Of a stretch of DNA of 5,195 bases, positions 1 through 5,195 are shown one piece after another. Under the pieces are notes generated by a model that saw only the letters and a list, made by a program, of their open reading frames with translations, was not told the origin of the DNA and searched no databases. The stretch comes from Streptosporangiaceae bacterium (GTDB lineage: Bacteria; Actinomycetota; Actinomycetes; Streptosporangiales; Streptosporangiaceae): NCBI GenBank assembly GCA_030050125.1, contig JASIJN010000549.1, positions 1 through 5,195 on the forward strand, in the 5' to 3' direction. Both the position numbers and the translations under genes were made by a program. Numbering within the stretch: position 1 is the stretch's first letter; every line of letters begins with the position of its first letter.

Positions 1-488
1 ACGCCGAGCTGCGCGGGCTGTACTTCGCCGACGCCGGGCAGCACCTGGAGCACCGGCTGTTCGTGGATCACGCCGAGCGCAACTGCCGCAGCCGGGTCAG
101 CTACAAGGGCGCGCTGCAGGGCGCGGACGCGCACGCCGTGTGGATCGGCGATGTGATCATCCGGGCCGAGGCGGCCGGCACCGACACCTACGAGTACAAC
201 CGGAACCTGGTGCTGACCGACGGCACCCGGGTGGACTCGGTGCCCAACCTGGAGATCCTGACCGGCGAGGTGGTCGGCGCCGGCCACGCCAGCGCGAGCG
301 GGCGGCTGGAGGACCAGCACCTGTTCTACCTGATGGCCAGGGGGATCCCGTTCGCCGAGGCGCGGCGCCTGGTGATCAGGGGCTTCTTCGACCAGCTCAT
401 CACCCAGATCGAGGTGCCCGAGGTACGCAGCCGCGTTTCTGACGCGATAGAGGCCGAGCTGACCCGCTCGCTGGAGAGTGCCGCATGA
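1..488 (+). CDS. sufD: SufD, Fe-S cluster assembly scaffold subunit (C-terminal part; 5' end outside window)
   Basis: The first full codon is at position 3, and 161 residues are visible before the TGA at 486–488. They match the C-terminal half of SufD: the right-handed beta-helix end (RNCRSRVSYKGALQG, then WIGDVIIRAEAAGTDTYEYN) and the conserved tail with SVPNLEI, GAGHASASGR and LFYLMARGIPFAEARRLVIRGFF. SufD pairs with SufB and a SufC dimer in the cytosolic SufBC2D scaffold that builds nascent Fe-S clusters. The histidine at fragment residue 95 (codon 285–287) aligns with the SufD histidine implicated in cluster assembly in E. coli (His360). The neighbouring residues lack the cysteine of the SufB-type CSHGAT motif, which supports SufD rather than SufB. 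About 60% of the protein, with the start, lies to the left, presumably after sufB. The stop overlaps the next start (ATGA, 485–488). Confidence 0.95.
   Translation, partial: AELRGLYFADAGQHLEHRLFVDHAERNCRSRVSYKGALQGADAHAVWIGDVIIRAEAAGTDTYEYNRNLVLTDGTRVDSVPNLEILTGEVVGAGHASASGRLEDQHLFYLMARGIPFAEARRLVIRGFFDQLITQIEVPEVRSRVSDAIEAELTRSLESAA
473..478 (+). promoter_or_regulatory. Ribosome binding site for the Rieske ferredoxin gene
   Basis: GGAGAG lies inside the last codons of sufD, 6 bases before the ATG at 485. It supports that start in addition to the ATGA overlap with the sufD stop. Confidence 0.6.
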
Positions 489-831
489 CCGAGCCGGAGA
501 CGTACGTGCGGGCCTGCGCGCTCGCGGACGTGCCCGAGGACGGGGCGCTCGGCGTGGAGGTGCACCGCATGCCGATCGCGATCATACGGGCCGGCGGGGA
601 GATCTTCGCGCTGCGCGATGTGTGCTCGCACGAGGAGGTCCCGCTCTCCCAGGGCGACGTCTACGACCGCACGGTGGAGTGCTGGCTGCACGGCTCGTGC
701 TTCGACCTGCGCACCGGCAAGCCCACCGGACCGCCCGCCACCAGGCCGGTGGCTACCTACCCAGTGAAGACCGACGGCGGCGACGTGTACGTCTCGCTGT
801 CCGGCCACCCGAGTCCAGACCAGGAGAGATG

Positions 832-832
<1 letters not shown>
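485..832 (+). CDS. Rieske-type [2Fe-2S] ferredoxin of the SUF operon
   Basis: A 115-residue soluble protein with a complete Rieske cluster motif: Cys47-x-His49 (CSH), 16 residues, then Cys66-x2-His69 (CWLH). Two Cys and two His would ligate a [2Fe-2S] cluster. Length and fold pattern match the small ferredoxin subunits of ring-hydroxylating dioxygenases (often annotated BphF/HcaC-like). No oxygenase genes are nearby, and its place between sufD and sufC is the standard actinobacterial arrangement. An electron-transfer or redox role in cluster assembly is therefore a better inference than aromatic degradation, but its exact partner is not shown by the sequence. A further Cys72 sits just after the second motif. 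There is no signal peptide or membrane segment. It starts on the ATGA shared with the sufD stop and ends in a TGATG shared with sufC. Confidence 0.93.
822..828 (+). promoter_or_regulatory. Ribosome binding site for sufC
   Basis: AGGAGAG precedes two consecutive ATG codons at 829 and 832. The AGGAG core (822–826) is 2 bases from the first ATG and 5 from the second, so it favours the start at 832. Confidence 0.65.
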
Positions 833-2933
<2,101 letters not shown>

Positions 2934-2934
2934 T

Positions 2935-2940
2935 GGAGGG
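2935..2940 (+). promoter_or_regulatory. Ribosome binding site favouring the internal sufU start
   Basis: GGAGGG lies just after the sufS stop and 10 bases before the ATG at 2951. It is a little far but is the only good Shine-Dalgarno match here. It is downstream of the ATGs at 2930 and (by overlap) 2933, so it cannot serve them. Confidence 0.55.
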
Positions 2941-2950
2941 TTCGGCGGGG

Positions 2951-3421
2951 ATGGAAATAGAATCCATGTACCGGGAGATCATCCTGGACCACTACCGCAA
3001 CCCGCACAACAAGGGCCTCAGGGAGCCCTTTGACGCCGAGGTGCACCACGTCAACCCGCTGTGCGGCGACGAGGTCACGCTGCGGGTGGCGCTCAAGGAC
3101 GCGGGCGGCGAGGCGGCCGTCGCCGACGTCTCCTACGAGGCGCTCGGCTGCTCCATCAGCCAGGCCAGCGCGTCGGTGATGACCGAGGCGGTCATCGGCA
3201 AGTCCGTGCACGAGGCGATGGACATCAGCGCGGCCTTCCTCGAGCTGATGCAGTCCCGGGGCGCGGCCGAGCCGGACGAGGACCTGCTCGGCGACGCGGT
3301 CGCCTTCGAGGGCGTGTCCAAGTACCCGGCGCGGGTCAAGTGCGCCCTCCTCGGCTGGATGGCCTGGAAGGACGCGACCGCCCGGGCGCTGGAGGGCGCC
3401 GCGCAGCGGGCGGGCAGCTAG
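2951..3421 (+). CDS. sufU: SufU, zinc-dependent sulfurtransferase partner of SufS
   Basis: A 156-residue IscU-fold protein from the ATG at 2951. By similarity to Bacillus SufU it binds Zn through Cys38, Asp40, Cys67 and Cys131, found here in PLCGDE, LGCSISQAS and RVKCALLGW. In that model SufU takes the persulfide sulfur from SufS for delivery to the SufBCD scaffold. The family N-terminus (MxxxSMYxEIILDHYRNPH) aligns with Met at 2951. The GGAGGG upstream and the unusually AT-rich first codons (GAA ATA GAA) also favour this start. An ATG at 2930 overlaps the sufS stop as ATGA and would give 163 residues with the non-conserved extension MMEGSAG. The motif SKYPARVKCALLGWMAWKDA near the C-terminus is highly characteristic. 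There is no IscA, IscU or ferredoxin-Isc gene nearby, consistent with a SUF-only system. Confidence 0.95.
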   Translation: MEIESMYREIILDHYRNPHNKGLREPFDAEVHHVNPLCGDEVTLRVALKDAGGEAAVADVSYEALGCSISQASASVMTEAVIGKSVHEAMDISAAFLELMQSRGAAEPDEDLLGDAVAFEGVSKYPARVKCALLGWMAWKDATARALEGAAQRAGS

Positions 3422-3463
3422 CAGACGGCAGACAGCAGGGATCAAGGAGCAGGGAGCAAGGAT
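3422..3463 (+). repeat. Six degenerate heptamers filling the sufU–DUF59 gap
   Basis: Immediately after the sufU TAG the sequence reads as six 7-base units in register: CAGACGG, CAGACAG, CAGGGAT, CAAGGAG, CAGGGAG, CAAGGAT. The array ends inside the next ATG. All units start with CA and are otherwise purine-rich. Units 4 and 5 contain AAGGAG and AGGGAG, which act as ribosome binding sequences. The array looks like slippage expansion of a Shine-Dalgarno-like heptamer; function beyond translation initiation is not shown. Confidence 0.6.
3444..3456 (+). promoter_or_regulatory. Tandem ribosome binding sites for the DUF59 gene
   Basis: AAGGAG (3444–3449) and AGGGAG (3451–3456) lie 12 and 5 bases before the ATG at 3462. 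The nearer one has good spacing and fixes the start at 3462 rather than the in-frame ATG at 3486. Confidence 0.7.
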
Positions 3464-3809
3464 GACCACCGACAACGCATCCGGGATGGCCAGCGAGCTC
3501 GTCCCGGACACCGAGGACGTGCTCGAGGCGCTCCGGGACGTCGTCGATCCCGAGCTGGGGGTGAACGTGGTCGACCTCGGCCTGGTCTACGGCGTGACCG
3601 TGGCCGACGACCGGGTGGCCACCATCGACATGACGCTCACCAGCGCCGCGTGCCCGCTCACCGACGTGATCGAGGACCAGGCCCGCTCGGCGCTCGACGG
3701 GCTCGTCGCCGACTTCCGGATCAACTGGGTCTGGATGCCGCCCTGGGGTCCCGACAAGATCACCGAGGACGGGCGGGAGCAGCTGCGCGCGCTCGGCTTC
3801 AACGTCTGA
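3462..3809 (+). CDS. sufT: SufT-like DUF59/MIP18 family Fe-S cluster assembly factor
   Basis: A 115-residue cytosolic protein of the MIP18/DUF59 family (relatives: SufT, the PaaD N-terminal domain, eukaryotic CIA2). The family motif DPELGVNVVDLGLVYGV spans about residues 29–45, and the conserved cysteine is Cys64 in TSAACPLTDVIEDQ. The C-terminus (INWVWMPPWGPDKIT then LRALGFNV) is typical of the actinobacterial SUF-operon member, such as the protein after sufU in mycobacteria, for which a role in Fe-S maturation has been reported. Family members help mature or deliver clusters; the client is not evident here. The gene follows sufU by 40 bases, the only non-overlapping junction in the operon, with its own good ribosome binding site. 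Its last 11 bases overlap the end of the convergent ABC ATPase gene. The symbol is by family; it could equally be listed as a metal-sulfur cluster biosynthetic enzyme. Confidence 0.93.
   Translation: MTTDNASGMASELVPDTEDVLEALRDVVDPELGVNVVDLGLVYGVTVADDRVATIDMTLTSAACPLTDVIEDQARSALDGLVADFRINWVWMPPWGPDKITEDGREQLRALGFNV
3799..3809. other. Tail-to-tail overlap of the SUF operon and the ABC importer gene
   Basis: The stop of the DUF59 gene (TGA 3807–3809, + strand) lies beyond the stop of the convergent ATPase gene (TCA at 3799–3801, read as TGA on the − strand). The coding regions therefore share 11 bases, and any terminator must lie inside the opposing gene. Confidence 0.9.
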
Positions 3810-4866
3810 CCGCCGCGGGCTCGACGTGCCCCTGCCCGCCGGCCGGGGCCTGCGGGCCGGACAGCGGGAAGTGACAGGCCACGAGATGCCCGTCGGACCC
3901 CAGCGCGCGAAGCTCGGGCGTTTCCTCGGCGCAGCGCTCCTGTGCCCGCGGGCAGCGGGTGCGGAACCGGCAGCCGCTCGGCGGGTTCAGCGGCGACGGC
4001 AGTTCCCCGCTGATCACGTGGGCCGACTCGCGCGTGCCGGCCGGGGGATCCGGGTTCGGTATGGATTCGAGCAGCGCGAGGGTGTAGGGGTGCAACGGCT
4101 GGCGGTAGATGTCCCGCACCGGGCCGATCTCGCACAGCTTCCCCAGGTACATGACCGCCACTCGGTCGCTGACCTGCTTGACCATCGCGAGATCGTGAGC
4201 GATGAACAGATAGGACAGCCTGAGCTCGCTGCGTAGCTTCTCGAACAGGTTGAGCACCTGCGCCTGCACGAGAACGTCCAGGGACGAGACCGGCTCGTCA
4301 CACAGGATCAGCTTGGGCTCGAGCACCAGGGCCCGGGCGATCGCGACCCGCTGAGCCTGGCCCCCGGAAAGCTCACGCGGGCGCCGCCGGCCGTAGCTGG
4401 CGGGGTCGAGGCCGACCAGGTCGAGCAGCGAGTTCACGCGTTCCCTTCGCTCGGCCCTGGAGCCGGCCGCGTAGGCGGCGAGCGGCTCGGCGACGATCCG
4501 GGAAACCGTCCACTTCGGGTCCAGGGACGTGAACGGGTCCTGGAACACCATCTGCAGGTCCCGGCGTACCGGCTTCATGGCCCGGTGGGACAGGCCCACC
4601 AGGTCCTGTCCCTCGAAGATCACGGCGCCGTGCTTCGGCGGCGGCGCCTGGATGACCGACCGGGCCAGCGTCGACTTCCCCGACCCGGTCTCGCCCACGA
4701 TGCCGAGCGTCTCGCCGGCGTGCAGGTCGAAGGACACGTCGGCCACGGCCTGGAGCACCCCGCCCTTCGCCCCGCCGTAGTCGCGCAGCACGAACTCCTG
4801 GACCAGGTGGCGGACCTCGAGCAGGGCGTTGCCGCCTGGCGCCGCCGGGCTGGCTGGCTCGGTCAC
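3799..4866 (-). CDS. Oligopeptide/dipeptide-type ABC transporter ATPase (OppF/DppF-like)
   Basis: A 355-residue ATPase read from the GTG at 4866–4864. Motifs: Walker A GETGSGKST (58–66), Q-loop Gln109 in VFQDPFTSLDP, signature LSGGQ (166–170), Walker B LILCDE (186–191), D-loop SSLD and switch His224 in IAHDLAM. QDPFTSLDPKWTV and LHPYTLALLESIP are typical of the OppF/DppF subgroup. The C-terminal oligopeptide-type domain has four cysteines, Cys299, 305, 312 and 331 (C-x5-C-x6-C-x18-C). It would energise import of peptides or a similar solute (nickel and opine systems share the family; the substrate cannot be read from the ATPase). The GTG start overlaps the upstream stop as GTGA and has AAAGGAGG 7 bases ahead; an in-frame ATG at 4905 would overlap 43 bases and lacks conserved sequence. 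The last 20 or so residues after ACHFPL are low-complexity. Confidence 0.93.
   Translation of the reverse strand: MTEPASPAAPGGNALLEVRHLVQEFVLRDYGGAKGGVLQAVADVSFDLHAGETLGIVGETGSGKSTLARSVIQAPPPKHGAVIFEGQDLVGLSHRAMKPVRRDLQMVFQDPFTSLDPKWTVSRIVAEPLAAYAAGSRAERRERVNSLLDLVGLDPASYGRRRPRELSGGQAQRVAIARALVLEPKLILCDEPVSSLDVLVQAQVLNLFEKLRSELRLSYLFIAHDLAMVKQVSDRVAVMYLGKLCEIGPVRDIYRQPLHPYTLALLESIPNPDPPAGTRESAHVISGELPSPLNPPSGCRFRTRCPRAQERCAEETPELRALGSDGHLVACHFPLSGPQAPAGGQGHVEPAAVRR
3817..3860 (+). terminator. Possible hairpin terminator for the SUF transcript
   Basis: Two inverted repeats follow the DUF59 stop: GGGC/GCCC (3817–3820 with 3828–3831, 7-base loop) and CCGGCC/GGCCGG (3839–3844 with 3855–3860, 10-base loop). 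Neither has a T-run, which is common for actinobacterial hairpin ends, but such repeats also arise by chance in DNA this GC-rich. The region also codes for the ATPase C-terminus on the other strand. Confidence 0.25.
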
Positions 4867-5195
4867 GACCCCGCCTCCTTTCCGCAGGGATGCCAGCACG
4901 CCCACCAGTGGCCCATCTCGTGCTGCTCCAGCGGGGGCACCTGCTGGCGGCAGTCCTCCCGGGCCTCGGGACAGCGCGGCGCGAACGAGCAGCCCGGCGC
5001 GATCACGGTCAGGTCGGGCGGACGCCCGCCGATCACCGGGAGCAGCACATGGGGCTCGAGGTCGGCGCGCGGGATCGCGTCCAGCAGGGCCCGGGTGTAG
5101 GGCATCCGGACGTTGCCGAACAGGTCAGCGGCCGGTGCCCGCTCGACGATCCGGCCCGCGTACATCACCATGACCTGCTCGGCGTAGGAGGCGGC
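4863..5195 (-). CDS. Oligopeptide/dipeptide-type ABC transporter ATPase (OppD/DppD-like), C-terminal part; 5' end outside window
   Basis: Only the last 110 residues are present; the reading frame is open to the window edge. The fragment begins just after where the H-loop would be: YAEQVMVMYAGRIVE, then MPYTRALLDAIPR. This is the end of the nucleotide-binding domain followed by the oligopeptide-type C-terminal domain (oligo_HPY). VMVMYAGRIVE and RALLDAIPR resemble OppD/DppD, the usual partner encoded just upstream of OppF/DppF. Cysteines at fragment positions 69, 75, 82 and 100 (C-x5-C-x6-C-x17-C, in GCSFAPRCPEAREDC and WACW) form the domain's four-cysteine motif, with an extra Cys104. Walker A, the signature and Walker B lie outside the window, so activity cannot be judged. 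The stop overlaps the next gene's GTG start (GTGA, 4863–4866), so the two ATPases are probably coupled and made in similar amounts. Permease and binding-protein genes would be expected to the right. Confidence 0.9.
   Translation of the reverse strand, partial: AASYAEQVMVMYAGRIVERAPAADLFGNVRMPYTRALLDAIPRADLEPHVLLPVIGGRPPDLTVIAPGCSFAPRCPEAREDCRQQVPPLEQHEMGHWWACWHPCGKEAGS
4874..4881 (-). promoter_or_regulatory. Strong ribosome binding site that sets the GTG start of the OppF/DppF-like gene
   Basis: CCTCCTTT on the + strand reads AAAGGAGG on the − strand, a near-perfect Shine-Dalgarno sequence 7 bases before the GTG at 4866. It lies inside the last codons of the upstream ATPase gene and decides the start against the upstream in-frame ATG at 4905. 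Confidence 0.85.

Noticed and set aside
478..831. In-frame upstream extension of sufC (open from 478), which would be a fusion protein
   Set aside because: The extension is Arg/Gly-rich, overlaps the Rieske gene in another frame, and has no homology to SufC. The ribosome binding site at 822–828 and the family N-terminus point to 832.
4867..4905. ATG at 4905 as the start of the OppF/DppF-like gene
   Set aside because: It would overlap the upstream gene by 43 bases and add a non-conserved stretch. The GTG at 4866 has a near-perfect ribosome binding site 7 bases away and a GTGA stop/start overlap.
4585..5100. 171-residue + strand open frame across the two ABC ATPase genes
   Set aside because: It is antisense to two conserved ATPase genes and crosses their junction; it has no recognisable domain.

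Overview
This is a very GC-rich, gene-dense window with Streptomyces/Streptosporangium-like codon use: almost every third codon position is G or C. The gene order sufD – Rieske ferredoxin – sufC – sufS – sufU – DUF59 is the usual actinobacterial SUF iron-sulfur cluster assembly operon. The host is therefore most likely a high-GC actinobacterium. I cannot place it to genus from the sequence alone.

Positions 1–3809 (+ strand) hold the 3' part of the SUF operon. The window opens inside sufD, followed by a small Rieske-type [2Fe-2S] ferredoxin, the SufC ATPase, the SufS cysteine desulfurase, the SufU zinc-dependent sulfur acceptor and a SufT-like DUF59/MIP18 protein. SufS takes sulfur from cysteine and SufU accepts it. 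SufB (outside the window) with SufD and SufC forms the scaffold on which the cluster is built. The DUF59 protein probably helps cluster maturation or delivery. The first four junctions are stop/start overlaps (ATGA, TGATG, ATGA, ATGA), so the genes are probably translationally coupled, although the best sufU start lies slightly inside. Only the last gene is set apart, by a 40-base gap made of six degenerate heptamers that supply more than one Shine-Dalgarno-like sequence.

Positions 3799–5195 (− strand) hold two ATPase subunits of an oligopeptide/dipeptide-type ABC importer. The OppF/DppF-like gene is complete. The OppD/DppD-like gene enters from the right edge, so only its C-terminal part is seen. 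The two are joined by a GTGA overlap with a strong ribosome binding site. The permease and binding-protein genes would be expected beyond the right edge. The importer gene and the SUF operon converge and overlap by 11 bases tail to tail, leaving no intergenic space for terminators.

The region is mostly well-understood housekeeping content, and I see no clear new system. The points most worth a second look are two substitutions at normally conserved active-site positions in SufS, the heptamer array before the DUF59 gene, the convergent overlap, and the four-cysteine C-terminal domains of both ABC ATPases, a type linked to an Fe-S cluster, lying beside the Fe-S assembly operon. There is no stretch over 300 bases without a gene, and I see no RNA gene, mobile element or CRISPR array.
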